Below, piece by piece: positions 44,915 through 55,591 of a stretch of DNA of 64,000 nucleotides. The stretch's first letter is position 1. Each line of letters begins with the position of its first letter. The notes below the pieces were generated by a model. That model did not search any database, had not been told where the DNA came from, and saw only the letters and a list, made by a program, of their open reading frames with translations. Source of the stretch: Bacteroides intestinalis DSM 17393 (GTDB lineage Bacteria > Bacteroidota > Bacteroidia > Bacteroidales > Bacteroidaceae). Made by a program: the position numbers and the translations under genes. The DNA lies in the NCBI RefSeq assembly GCF_000172175.1, contig NZ_ABJL02000008.1, positions 930,001 through 994,000 of the forward strand, in the 5' to 3' direction.

Positions 44915-46012
44915 CTACTTAATCAGTTTGTATAATTCGCTGCCAGCCAATAGGAAAGCACCGACACCATATACATCAGTAGCATCACGTCCTGCAGCCT
45001 TGGGAGCAGCCCCTACAGGTTGTATATATCCCAACTTACCATCTGTATGTACGGCTTTGACTAATGACTTCCAACCTTTTTCAAGCACAGGCTTATAAGT
45101 ACGTTTTGCCAGGTATTCATTTCTGAGTCCCCACGCAATTCCATAGCACATAAAAGCAGAACAACTATTCTCAGGCATATCGTAAGAATCCGGATCCAGC
45201 AAGCTTGTGCGCCAGTCACCGCCCTCGCATTGGGTTTTACGTACAGCCTCAGCCATTTTCACAAACAGTTGAATATAGTAGTTACGCGAGTCACAATCTA
45301 TTGGGAGATTATCTATAATCAAAGGAAGTCCGGCAAACACCCAACCGTTACCACGTCCCCAAAATTGTTTGGCTCCGTTCTTCTCACGCATAGGAATTCG
45401 CTTATTGTCCCTATAAAAAAGTGAATATTCTTCATCATACAATGAATCTACACATTCTTTATATTCACTATTCATATAATTCAAATAAACATCATCCCCT
45501 GTCATTGTATACAGAGCCGCATATACCGGCGGTGCCATGAACAATGCATCCGCCCAAGACCAGCGTTCCAAAGTTCCCACTGCATCCGTTTTCAACAAAG
45601 GGGCTTTCGAAGGATGAGTTGCCACATAATATGCCCGCTCCATCACCGGCTGCAACATCCGTTTATCTCCCAGTTTGCGGTACATTTCAATAAATGCCTG
45701 TCCCACACAAATATCGTCTGCATGATAAACACGATCCCACATATTCCAATTGTATTTCTCACCAATTTCACGTACAAAGTCATAACATGTCTCATTGCCG
45801 GAGACCTTCCCCCATTCGGTTATCCCCCGGTATAATGCACCGTTTGTCCAATCCAAGGGATGATGTTTCACCTCTTTTTGATGATTGATCTGCCATTTGG
45901 CTACTGCATCGCAGACTTTCATAATATCAGTTTTCTTCATGTCAGCTGAAAACTGCTGAGCATATAAACTACAACCTACTGAAAACAAAAACAGAACTAA
46001 AATTTTCTTCAT
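44915..46012 (-). CDS. GH105 unsaturated uronyl hydrolase
   Basis: 365 residues from the ATG at 46012, which begins the signal peptide MKKILVLFLFSVGCSLYAQ. Alpha/alpha toroid with the GH105/GH88 aspartates in YHADDICVGQ (Asp99/100) and WSWADALFM (Asp155), and WGRGNGWVFAGLP. GH105 enzymes (YteR/YesR type) hydrolyse unsaturated uronic acids released by pectin-type and other lyases. Last gene of the PUL 2 operon. An in-frame ATG 14 codons earlier overlaps the susD stop and is less likely. Confidence 0.9.
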   Translation of the reverse strand: MKKILVLFLFSVGCSLYAQQFSADMKKTDIMKVCDAVAKWQINHQKEVKHHPLDWTNGALYRGITEWGKVSGNETCYDFVREIGEKYNWNMWDRVYHADDICVGQAFIEMYRKLGDKRMLQPVMERAYYVATHPSKAPLLKTDAVGTLERWSWADALFMAPPVYAALYTMTGDDVYLNYMNSEYKECVDSLYDEEYSLFYRDNKRIPMREKNGAKQFWGRGNGWVFAGLPLIIDNLPIDCDSRNYYIQLFVKMAEAVRKTQCEGGDWRTSLLDPDSYDMPENSCSAFMCYGIAWGLRNEYLAKRTYKPVLEKGWKSLVKAVHTDGKLGYIQPVGAAPKAAGRDATDVYGVGAFLLAGSELYKLIK

Positions 46013-46028
46013 GATTTTAAATAATTTA

Positions 46029-47801
46029 TTATTCAACTTCAAGCGCCGGTACATTCTGATCGGCTCCCGGATATCCTAAATTCTGATTTATACGACCTCT
46101 GGAATTAGAAGCAATCGCATTCTCCGGTATAGGCCATAATATATGATAAGGCTTAATGGTATAAATATTGATGCCATTATGATTGATCTTTTCACGGAAG
46201 AAGTTATTATATCTCATCATTCGGTCATAGTAATAATTCTTCTCTGAAATATCGCTAAGTGAATACCCATTCAATCCCTTTTCTGCCATGATAAAAGCCA
46301 CACGAGTCAATTCCGTCTTCCGAGGCTCTTCAAAAAACAATTCTCTAGCACGCTCATCCAGTATATATTCAATAGTTACTTGCTGAGAGTTCGTTAGCTC
46401 TTTTGCATTAGCACGCATCCGGATTTTATTAATATCATTCATGGCTGCATCCAGATTTCCTTTCCAATAATAAGCTTCAGCTCTCAGTAAATAGGTCTCA
46501 GCCAAACGGAATACATACCAATCTGTATATCCTCCCTGAGGAGTATCAGGTTTATTATCTTCAGGTACAAAAGTCTTGTAATGCATCATCGGACTCCAAG
46601 CATAGATAGTATCTACACAATACTTTTTTTGTAAAGGTTGACCATAATATTTAGATGCCGGATTATTATAGACCATATCCTCCATATTCAACCAATTCGG
46701 AGCTGTATGGCGATAATCTTCTTTGGAGTCCCAAATTTCATAGTTAAAATAATTAGTCGTCCTGATTCTACCGATTCCGCGTCCCACTTGTCCTATTTGG
46801 GGTTGCCCTGCCGCTTTATCCATTGTGCCACGTTTACCATCCGGATCATTGTTAGTATTTGCATTCCACCAGCAAGGTACAAGATCTCTCATCCGATAAG
46901 ACCCGGTAGAGGTTCCCCCTTCCGTCAATCGTTTATCCTCAACCAGGAAGATGCCTTCCAGATTTTCAGAAGAATTGATATTCTCCCGATTAAAAAGATC
47001 ACTTATTATATTATATTGAGCATCCGATATATTGACCCCGAATCTTTTTTCCATCAGTTTATGTTGACTATGATCTATGACAGCAGTAGTAGCAGCGACA
47101 GCTCCGTCAAAATCACAACATGCCAAACATATTTTAGCTAGCAGATGATTTCCTGCTGCCTTGGAAACAGCACCATGAGGAGCACTCTCCGGCAGATAGC
47201 GGGTGGCAAACATCATATCCTCTCGTAAACGTTTCAAAATACTACTACGTGTATGCGAATAGAAATCTAATTTAGGAGTTGTGACTTCTTTATCAATAAA
47301 GGGTACATCTCCAAACTGATTCACCAGTTTATAATACCAATAAGACCTATGAAAATACCCTTCAGCCAGAATTGTATTTTTATCATTTTCAGTTATCTCA
47401 TCCGCAGCCTGTACACGAGATATTATTGTATTTGCTTTCTGAATAGCACTATAGCCTTTACTCCAGAAAGTACCAATCTGAGAATCTCCATAAGCACCCG
47501 GCTTTAGCTGAATTTCAAAGTTTTTTAAAGTTTGAGCAACGATATTGCCAGCTACAGCAACATCAGAAGTCATCAACTCTGTGCAGGCATAAGAATTATT
47601 GCCTATAAACTCCGGACGTATCATTGCACGACAAGACACCAAAGCGCCCTCTAATCCTTCTTTCGTCACATAGGTATTTTCAGGAGAATAGAATGACAAA
47701 GGTTCCGGCTTTAGCCAATCATTACAAGAAACCAAACATGCAGTACACAAAAATGCAGAGAATGCATAATGTACCTTCCTTAATATTATTTGTGTTTTCA
47801 T
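46029..47801 (-). CDS. SusD-like glycan-binding lipoprotein (PUL 2)
   Basis: 590 residues from the ATG at 47801, which gives the lipoprotein signal FLCTACLVSC. SusD/RagB signatures: YVFRLAETYLLRAEAYYWKG and EYILDERARELFFEE, and the N-terminal WLKPEPLSFYSPENTYV. It should cap the SusC transporter encoded upstream. The start is 10 bp downstream of the susC stop. Because that SusC gene is broken, this protein may lack a working partner. Confidence 0.93.
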   Translation of the reverse strand: MKTQIILRKVHYAFSAFLCTACLVSCNDWLKPEPLSFYSPENTYVTKEGLEGALVSCRAMIRPEFIGNNSYACTELMTSDVAVAGNIVAQTLKNFEIQLKPGAYGDSQIGTFWSKGYSAIQKANTIISRVQAADEITENDKNTILAEGYFHRSYWYYKLVNQFGDVPFIDKEVTTPKLDFYSHTRSSILKRLREDMMFATRYLPESAPHGAVSKAAGNHLLAKICLACCDFDGAVAATTAVIDHSQHKLMEKRFGVNISDAQYNIISDLFNRENINSSENLEGIFLVEDKRLTEGGTSTGSYRMRDLVPCWWNANTNNDPDGKRGTMDKAAGQPQIGQVGRGIGRIRTTNYFNYEIWDSKEDYRHTAPNWLNMEDMVYNNPASKYYGQPLQKKYCVDTIYAWSPMMHYKTFVPEDNKPDTPQGGYTDWYVFRLAETYLLRAEAYYWKGNLDAAMNDINKIRMRANAKELTNSQQVTIEYILDERARELFFEEPRKTELTRVAFIMAEKGLNGYSLSDISEKNYYYDRMMRYNNFFREKINHNGINIYTIKPYHILWPIPENAIASNSRGRINQNLGYPGADQNVPALEVE

Positions 47802-47811
47802 ATCTATACTT

Positions 47812-50800
47812 TTATAATGAGAAATTAATACCAAAAGTAAACGTACGCGGTGCCGGAGATAAGGATTCCGGATCCCAATAATTCCATCCTGTTATCAATA
47901 AAGGATTAGAAACGTTTATATAAACACGAGCATTAGAGACGCTCCATTTAGAAGATATCTTATTAGGTATTCTATAAGCTAACGAAACTTCTTGCAAACG
48001 TACATACGAACGGTTTTTATAAACATTGAATGACGGAGATTTTGTATTCGAACCTAAGCGTGCAAATTCATTGGTAGGATTCTCCGGAGTCCAATAATCA
48101 TATTTATAAGCATTTACGCGGTCATAATAATAATCTGTTGGATGAGAATAATGACTATTAGAAGACTTATGTCCAAGATCTGAGCGAATAAAGAATTAAA
48201 AGTCCACGCATTTAAAGAACTCCATCGTATTACCAATACCGAATGAAAAACGAGGACGCTTATATCCTTGAAATACTTTATCATCTTCCGGAAGATATTC
48301 TCCGTCATTATTTACATCCCATATTTTAAAATCACCCGGCTCTTTACCATACTTGGCAGCATCTTCACGTTCATTCTCTTGCCATACTCCCAAAATTTTA
48401 TAATCATAAATTTCATCTAAAGCATGTCCAATATACCATCCATTCTGAATATCATCATCTTCTCTCTGTCCTATTACATTTCCATCTTTATCCAGCACAT
48501 CTACCATTTCACCATACAGATGGGCAATTTCATTCCGGTTAAGAGAAGCAATGAAAGAAGAAGACCATCTGAAATTCTTATGATCGATATTAACTGAATT
48601 TAAGGACAGTTCAAAACCCTTATTACGAACTTCTCCCAAATTAGTTGTTACTCCGGAAAAACCAATAATATCCGGCAAAGAGCGGGTTAACAGCAAATCT
48701 TTTGTAGACATATAATAAGCCTCCACTGTTCCATTCAAACGATTACCCAGAATTGCAAAGTCAAAGCCTATATTATATGCTTCAGTCTTCTCCCATTTCA
48801 GGTTTTCATTGGGAAGACGAGTGGCATAAATCCCAATAACTGTACTTCCGTTATGCAGATATTTCTCCGAATCCAAATTTGCCAAAGCAGCATAACGTCC
48901 GATACTCCGGTTTCCATTGATACCCCAAGATAAACGAAGTTTCAAATTATCAATCCACGAAATCGCTTTCATGAAGTTTTCCTCATTCATTCTCCAACCA
49001 AATGCAAATGCAGGAAAATTAGCATATGGATTATTAGAACCAAAAGCCGAATAACCATCACGTCGGAAAGAAGCAGTAAACAAATAGCGATCCATTAAAT
49101 TATAGTTCAGTCTTGCCATCATAGCATTTCCCGTATCCACTGTATCATCACTCCCTACAACCGGATTCGTACCATTTGCAACAGCATGCCAGCCCAGCAC
49201 CTCAGAAGGAGTAAGATTGGAATTTTCTGCTTTATCAGACCAAGTTTCATTTTTTTCAAGATTAAACAATAGAGTCAAATCAAGCTTATGAATTTTATTG
49301 AATGTATGGTTCCACCTCAAAATATTGTCAAGCATCCAGGAATGTGCGCTATTATTACGCCGTACGGCATGCCCCTTATACTTTTCACCAGCCATACTGG
49401 TAGATGGATCAAAATAATGATTCTTTTGCCAATTGTTATAGTCCGAATAGCTCATTTCATAAACAAATCCCCATGGCAATGTAATCTTTGCATTCAATGT
49501 AGCATTGAATGTCTGAGTCACATTGAAACGATCACGCTGTTCATAATTAGCGAAAGGATTCGTACTCATGTTATCGTCATTAGGATAGAACTTCAAAGAA
49601 CCATTCTCTTCATATTTGCTGCCCCAAGGACTAGCTTGAATAGCTTCTTCCCAATCAACTTCATCTACACTTTCATTACGAGTGGCATAATGTGCTTGCA
49701 AGCCGACCTGAAGCCAATCTGTAACATTTACTTTCAAATTTAAACGCGAACGGATAGTCTTATATTGGTCTCCTACTACAATACCTTGATTATTAATGCT
49801 TCCTAATGACCAATAGTAAGAAACTCTGTCATTCTTTCCAGAAATACTTACATTGTAATCCTGACGCAAAGCGTTTTGAAAAGAAGCATCATACCAATCC
49901 GTCTCTCTACCTGCCAGATAATTATCTATTTCTGTAGTAGAAAAGGCCAAACGATTCAACCAAATCTCTGCCAGATTTGAATCTGCCGAAGCCCCTGTAT
50001 ACGATAACCAGGTATTCAGATCAATTCCTTGCGGCAAATTGTCCGGATTGTGGAAGTATCCCAAAGGACGAGATGGATTGCTCCGGATTTTTTCATCCCT
50101 TCTCATAACCATATATTCCTGCCCATTAAAAGGACGCTGATTACGAGTCAAATTCTGCATACCTATCTTCATATCAAAATTGATGACCGACTTTCCTTCA
50201 TTACCCTGTTTTGTTGATATGACGACCACCCCCGAAGCCGCACGTGATCCGTAAACAGCTGCAGAACTACCATCTTTCAAAATATCAATCGTTTCAATAT
50301 CACTGGGATTGATATCCACCAAATCGCCATTAAAGATAACTCCGTCCAATACAATCAGAGGAGAATTACTGGCATTAATGGATTTCTCACCACGAATCAG
50401 CATAGAACCACCCCCTTTGGCAGAAGTTCCGAACCCTGCAGAAAATCCTGCCACCGTACCACGCAGCATTTCAGCTACACTAGTTACCGACTGCGTCGTA
50501 TTTTCTGTAGAGATACGGGTTATTGCTCCAGTGAGATCTTTTTTTCTCATCGTTCCATAACCAACAACAACAACCTCTTCCAATTGAGCGACATCTTCTT
50601 CCAGTTCCACGTTAATCACATTCTTTCCATTAACCGTAACCTCTTTAGACTGATAACCAATAAATGAAAAAACGAGAGTCTCTTTGGAATTTTCCAATGT
50701 TAACCGATAATTACCATCAATATCAGTGATAGTACCAGTTATTTTCCCTTTCACTTGCACAGTTGCTCCTATGACGCTTTCGCCACTGGACGTTACTTTT

Positions 50801-50898
50801 CCGGTAACTACAAAACCTTGTGCATAGACACCTGTTGACCAGCTGATTAAGCTAAAAAACAGGCACAATTTCATAAATATTTTATGTTTCTCATGCAT
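47812..50898 (-). pseudogene. SusC-like transporter (PUL 2) with an in-frame TAA stop
   Basis: A full SusC frame of 1028 codons is interrupted at 48198-48196 by TAA after residue 900 (…MEFFKCVDF-stop-FFIRSDLGHK…). The frame continues without any shift through WTPENPTNEFARLG to the proper C-terminus FTFGINFSL, so only one base differs from a sense codon (TCA to TAA would do it). Before the stop all usual parts are present: signal sequence, carboxypeptidase-like domain, EEVVVVGYG, plug (LIRGEKSI, DILKDGSSAAVYGSRAA) and most of the barrel. Loss of the last 128 residues removes the final strands and the C-terminal barrel-insertion signal, so the product should not function. Either a true nonsense mutation or a sequence error. 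Confidence 0.88.
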
Positions 50899-50924
50899 AG
50901 TTATTAATATTTAAATGGTTAATA

Positions 50925-52910
50925 CTAAAACTCTGTGGTTATTTTATACTGTATCACATTCTTGTCAGATTCAAAATATGCAATATCCGCATATCCATTT
51001 CTATAGGGAATTCGTTTTCGCTTCCTCTGTATAGTAGCATTTGGAGGTGATATGGCCTGAAAGCAAATTTGACCATCACGAGACTGCAATATCACTTTCC
51101 CATCTTGAAAATCAATTTTAGTTTCTTCCATACCATCATCTATTAACATGGGGTAACATGCCCGCACCTTTTTCACATTCCCCTTCAGAATATCACGCAC
51201 AGTAATTCCGGTATGATCAATATAAACACGTTGCGAAATCTGAGTAACTCCATCAAATCTACCAGTATAAACGACTTCAAATGCAACTCCGTCTACAGAT
51301 TGTCTAACATTCCTCACATCTATTTCAGGAAGCTTACTGCCTTTGTATGCAGAAAAGTAAGATGTATCCGGAAATAATATGTTAGTATATTCCGCTAAGC
51401 GATATACTCCACCCGCAGCATCATGCCATTCAGGTCCAACTGCATACAGTTCTCCACCTAAATCCTGCTTCTTCTTGTTATCCCATTTATGGGGAATTCC
51501 ATCCGAAGGACCTAACTGTGGATTTGAATTCTTCAGATGTATCCTGATGAGTCCTGTTGCATTATAACGAGGATCTCCACTGAGCTCATACTCAACATAG
51601 TTTCCACCAGAATTAGCAAAAACCTTATGGAACACGTCTTTCATAACCAAAACATATCCACCGATATCAGACGGAGACGGAGATTCTTTAATAGAATTAT
51701 CAGCATATAAATAGGCAACGCACATTAGCCAGCATGCCAACAGATTATACTGTGATTGCGCTGAATAACTTTCATATCCATGCATCACTTCGATAGGAAA
51801 ACGGTTTTTCACAATAAATCCACTTCCATCTTCTCTTATCCATCTTCCGATGCTCCTAAGTGCTAAATGCGCAGCTCGTTTAAAGGCGCCTGCTTCCTGC
51901 TTTTTTCCTAAAGCTGCATATTGTGAAGCGTAAATCTCATAAGTCACAGCTGCCGCTGCTTCATTCCAGATATGTTGAGCACTTCTACCGCCTGTCGGCA
52001 CCTCTCCATAAGGCGATTGCATGAAAAGAGAAGTCCATGCTCCCAAACATAATTTGCGGGAATAAAAATCAAAAAATGTTCCGTTATATCCTTCCGCCAA
52101 AATAGAAGCCATAAACTGCCTCGTAAACTCATCATACACCATTGGCGGATTAGTCTTATTATCTATATACAAGCCAAACTCAGACATATATTGCTGCTGG
52201 TGTTCCAGATGAATATGAAAGAAATCTTTGTGATCGTTAATCCCTTTTTTTAACCGTAAATATTCACCGGCTAAAGCTACAACATTGTGATTATAACAGA
52301 TTTTCTTACGCTTCAAGTTATCCCGATATAGCACATACGGATCAATTTCAGCCATTTTTTCGTGCCAGACAATCATTTGTGCTTCAGAAACCAATCCTTT
52401 ATAAAGATCCATCGCCAGCATAATAGGCTGAATAAAGAATTCACCATGGTGATGGGCACACCTGTTCTCATGCATCTCACTCACTGAACAATCCAAAGCC
52501 TTTATTCCACTCTTTACCAAAGCATCATCTTTCAAGTATCCCGTTTGAGCCAGTAAACCTATAGACAGAGCATAGCAAGGAGTCGAGTATTGCCATTCGA
52601 TTTTATAGACCGGATCAATAATTGCTCCCGTCACTTTATCCTGACAAGACGCAAATGCACGAACCTGACATTCTATCAATCTCAAATATTCATTATTATC
52701 TAATCCTGATGATTGAAAATCAACTACTCGCTTCTGGTTCTTCAAAAAAGTTTCTACCAACTGCCCTAATTGAGGATTATCTTCCCGAATATTTTGTTCA
52801 GCCAATAATATATTATTTATATCTCTTAATGAACCAGCATCCACCTTCGACACGAATATCAAAAGACATAAACTGACCCAAATGACTTTATGTACAAGCT
52901 CCGTTTTCAT
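50925..52910 (-). CDS. secreted toroid-type enzyme of unknown family (PUL 2)
   Basis: 661 residues with a signal peptide (LVHKVIWVSLCLLIFVSKVDA). The N-terminal two-thirds look like an alpha/alpha toroid (ENRCAHHHGEFFIQPIMLAMDLYKG, YNHNVVALAGEYLRLKKG, FTRQFMASILAEGYNGTFFDFY, WNEAAAAVTYEIYA), and the last third is beta-rich, the general layout of lyases and some glycosidases. I do not recognise the family; candidates are a polysaccharide lyase or a GH acting on uronic acids. Its ATG overlaps the stop of the preceding DUF2264 gene by 4 bp, so the two are translationally coupled. Confidence 0.7.
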   Translation of the reverse strand: MKTELVHKVIWVSLCLLIFVSKVDAGSLRDINNILLAEQNIREDNPQLGQLVETFLKNQKRVVDFQSSGLDNNEYLRLIECQVRAFASCQDKVTGAIIDPVYKIEWQYSTPCYALSIGLLAQTGYLKDDALVKSGIKALDCSVSEMHENRCAHHHGEFFIQPIMLAMDLYKGLVSEAQMIVWHEKMAEIDPYVLYRDNLKRKKICYNHNVVALAGEYLRLKKGINDHKDFFHIHLEHQQQYMSEFGLYIDNKTNPPMVYDEFTRQFMASILAEGYNGTFFDFYSRKLCLGAWTSLFMQSPYGEVPTGGRSAQHIWNEAAAAVTYEIYASQYAALGKKQEAGAFKRAAHLALRSIGRWIREDGSGFIVKNRFPIEVMHGYESYSAQSQYNLLACWLMCVAYLYADNSIKESPSPSDIGGYVLVMKDVFHKVFANSGGNYVEYELSGDPRYNATGLIRIHLKNSNPQLGPSDGIPHKWDNKKKQDLGGELYAVGPEWHDAAGGVYRLAEYTNILFPDTSYFSAYKGSKLPEIDVRNVRQSVDGVAFEVVYTGRFDGVTQISQRVYIDHTGITVRDILKGNVKKVRACYPMLIDDGMEETKIDFQDGKVILQSRDGQICFQAISPPNATIQRKRKRIPYRNGYADIAYFESDKNVIQYKITTEF

Positions 52911-54133
52911 GGTTTTATAGCTTTATCGAGTTTCACATCTGGATTTCCACACCATATCTTCTTTCCAGTCCATTCGGCATACGAAGTATTCCAAAATTCA
53001 TCAATAGTAGAAAGCCCCAATGCCGCAAAAGCTGCTGTACACAGATAGAGACTTCCCGTAGATATATATCTTTCAGCTATTTGTGGTTGATGACCTGCAA
53101 ATCCTAATGTCAGCCATCCATCTGCATCAAAATTCCCTTTAACCGACATGTGTTTCTTTATAACAGCTGTCAGAGCACATCTAACCTGTGCCTTTGTAAC
53201 CGATACCGGCAACAAATCTTTCAATGCAGCTTGGGATAGTACATGAAACGTCCCGAACCTATAAGCTATTGACCGGCCTATCACCGGATAAGCTCCATCC
53301 GGAGAAATCATTCTTTCTTGTTGTTCTGCATATCTGGAAAAGCGCTTTTTCTCCAACTGATAAAATTCATCTTCACCTTTTGCATACTTTTGCATTACTT
53401 CCAGCACATCCAATAACATAGGATGGATCACATAGCTATTATAATAATCCATATGTAAATCTACCCCATCTCCATACCATCCATCACCTTTATACCAGTC
53501 CTTGAAACGCATAATGGCATAGTTAACAGGTTCCATATTACATTCTCCTGTCAATTCCAGTAAAGTAGCTTCTACCATGGCTGAAAATAATAACCAATTG
53601 CTCTCTATCGGTTTTATCTTACGTATCTGCTGCAATGCATTCAATACATTCTGTCGAGTCTTGTCCGAAAGATTCCCCCAAATTTGTTTGGGAGCACGTA
53701 ATATCCCCTGACAGAAGAAAGCAGCGTCCACCAACGGTTGTCGTGTCACCACAAAATTTAAATAATCAGGAGACTCGGGATTGAAACCATTATCTATGGA
53801 GAGAAGCATCAGACGTATATATTTACTTCTCAATCTTCCCTCTTCTGTTTCATCAGGGCCAAGTTCCAGCCAGGGAGCCATACCAACTAACAAACGTCCC
53901 AAAGCTTCTAAATGAGTAGTACGCGTATTGGGAGGATTCAATGCACCGGATATAGTTTCTACCGGCATATTCTTCTTCAGTTCCCCCTTACTCATATTTT
54001 CTAATACCGGGTCCGCTATTTTTGTCAATACAGTAATCCAATAAGTACGATCCTCCAAACCTGATGGATTTTGTGAATAACCACATAAACTTATTAATAA
54101 GAACAATGTACAGGTAAAAATATTCTTTTTCAT
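52907..54133 (-). CDS. DUF2264 family protein, copy 2
   Basis: 408 residues with a signal peptide (MKKNIFTCTLFLLISLCGYSQ). Matches the DUF2264 domain: RTHLEALGRLLVGMAPWLELGPDE, NWLLFSAMVEATLLELTGE, YKGDGWYGDGVDLHMDYYNSYVIHPML and AYPVIGRSIAYR. I recall that some DUF2264-type enzymes are beta-glucuronidases (GH154), but I am not certain this applies. The large C-terminal domain of longer DUF2264 proteins is missing, as in the neighbouring copy. Periplasmic or exported glycan-degrading enzyme by context. Confidence 0.82.
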   Translation of the reverse strand: MKKNIFTCTLFLLISLCGYSQNPSGLEDRTYWITVLTKIADPVLENMSKGELKKNMPVETISGALNPPNTRTTHLEALGRLLVGMAPWLELGPDETEEGRLRSKYIRLMLLSIDNGFNPESPDYLNFVVTRQPLVDAAFFCQGILRAPKQIWGNLSDKTRQNVLNALQQIRKIKPIESNWLLFSAMVEATLLELTGECNMEPVNYAIMRFKDWYKGDGWYGDGVDLHMDYYNSYVIHPMLLDVLEVMQKYAKGEDEFYQLEKKRFSRYAEQQERMISPDGAYPVIGRSIAYRFGTFHVLSQAALKDLLPVSVTKAQVRCALTAVIKKHMSVKGNFDADGWLTLGFAGHQPQIAERYISTGSLYLCTAAFAALGLSTIDEFWNTSYAEWTGKKIWCGNPDVKLDKAIKP

Positions 54134-54151
54134 GATTCTATAGTATATTGA

Positions 54152-55384
54152 TTATGGTTTCATAAATTTATCAATGGGAAATTCTTCCCCGGAAAAGGCT
54201 TTAATGCTGGTCCACGGGGAAAGAGGAGCTGTCCAGAAAACATCATCTGCCGGTAAACCTAAAGGTAGGAAACCTAAAGAACAGAGATAGACACAAGGAG
54301 TTGATAAATAAGAATCCCCTAATTCCGGCTGTTCACCACACACTCCAATCGTTAACCAACCATTTTTATCAAAGGTACCCGGCTGTTCAAATAAACGCTT
54401 CAGCATAGCAGTCATTGCCCCCCGTACTTGACCTGCTTTTAAACTTGATGGAAGTTGATGGAATAATGCACTGGCTCCCAAAACTTGAAAAGCTGCCGAA
54501 CGATAACTTACTGAACGTCCCAATACCGGATAACTTCCATCCGGTGCAATCATGCGTTCCTGAATTTCCGCATATCTGACGAAACGTTTCCACTCTTTGT
54601 CTAAAAGTATCTGATAAGATGAATCATATTTCACTACAACCTTTAAAACCTGTAACAACATAGGATGAATGACATAACTATTGTAATAATCCAAATGAAA
54701 ATTCTCCCCATCTCCATAAACTCCGTCTCCTTTATACCATTGTTCATGTGATGAAATAGCCTTCTCTATTACTTCAAAATTCCATTCATTACCGAAACTT
54801 TTCAACCCACATTCCACCATCGCAGAAAACAATAGCCAATTATTATTTCCCGGCTTCATTGTACGTGTCGATTTCCATTGTTCTATTAAACGTTGTTGAG
54901 TCTTATCATCAAGATTTCCCCATAACTGAGTGGGTGCCTGTAACAATCCTTGTATCAAAAAGGCACTATTCACCAAGATCTGCCGTGTGGCTGTACTATT
55001 AAAATAATCATCAGCATGAGGATCTACAGAATTCTTCAACCCCTTACAGACCATTTTAATATATTTATCACGCAACTTTCCTTCTGCAGTTTTATCTGGC
55101 CCCAATTCTAACCATGGTGCTATTCCTGCTATTGTTCGTCCCACCGACTCCATATGTGTAACAAACTCCCTGCTACTAGCTTTCGCAGATGAAGAACGTC
55201 CAACTGGAATATTCTTTCTTAACTGGTCCTTACTCAAATTACTCAAAACCGGATCTGCTATCTTTAATAGCGTATGTACCCAATATTCTCTATCACTCTG
55301 GGAAGCATTTTGCCCTTGTACAGCAGAAATTGCCATAACAGAAAAGAAAAAAGCCGATACTAATTTAATCAGTTGATGTGTCAT
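54152..55384 (-). CDS. DUF2264 family protein, copy 1
   Basis: 410 residues with a signal peptide (LVSAFFFSVMAISAVQGQ). Same motifs as the next gene (TGD-free core YKGDGVYGDGENFHLDYYNSYVIHPMLL, SYPVLGRSVSYRSAAFQ). The two are a tandem duplication 18 bp apart, with clearly diverged sequences, so they may act on different linkages. First gene of the PUL 2 operon: it is transcribed before susC and susD, which is not the usual order. Confidence 0.82.
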   Translation of the reverse strand: MTHQLIKLVSAFFFSVMAISAVQGQNASQSDREYWVHTLLKIADPVLSNLSKDQLRKNIPVGRSSSAKASSREFVTHMESVGRTIAGIAPWLELGPDKTAEGKLRDKYIKMVCKGLKNSVDPHADDYFNSTATRQILVNSAFLIQGLLQAPTQLWGNLDDKTQQRLIEQWKSTRTMKPGNNNWLLFSAMVECGLKSFGNEWNFEVIEKAISSHEQWYKGDGVYGDGENFHLDYYNSYVIHPMLLQVLKVVVKYDSSYQILLDKEWKRFVRYAEIQERMIAPDGSYPVLGRSVSYRSAAFQVLGASALFHQLPSSLKAGQVRGAMTAMLKRLFEQPGTFDKNGWLTIGVCGEQPELGDSYLSTPCVYLCSLGFLPLGLPADDVFWTAPLSPWTSIKAFSGEEFPIDKFMKP

Positions 55385-55415
55385 AGCTTTATTTTTAGAT
55401 TATAACTTGTGGTTG

Positions 55416-55423
55416 CAAAACTA
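55416..55423 (-). promoter_or_regulatory. -7 element of the PUL 2 operon
   Basis: Minus-strand TAGTTTTG, exact consensus; a TTTG lies 17 bp upstream, slightly closer than usual. No copy of the PUL 1 operator motif is present nearby. Confidence 0.55.
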
Positions 55424-55558
55424 TGGAAAAAAACAGATTTCAAATAAGACAGAAATTCTAATATATATTCATTTCATCCACAAAATCCCTCTTCCACTAA
55501 AAAGGACAATATTGCTATTATTTGAACGATTGTATTATCGAATCTAAAAGCTAAGCAT

Positions 55559-55566
55559 TATTTTTG
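55559..55566 (+). promoter_or_regulatory. -7 element of the PUL 2 HTCS gene
   Basis: TATTTTTG matches TAnnTTTG; leader of about 20 nt to the ATG at 55592. No well-spaced -33 box. Confidence 0.45.
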
Positions 55567-55591
55567 TACCACAATCAGTAATAAAAATACT

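Noticed and set aside
48114..48308. Separate small gene at the SusC break
   Set aside because: It is an alternative frame of the SusC coding sequence; the true frame continues across the TAA stop with normal SusC sequence.
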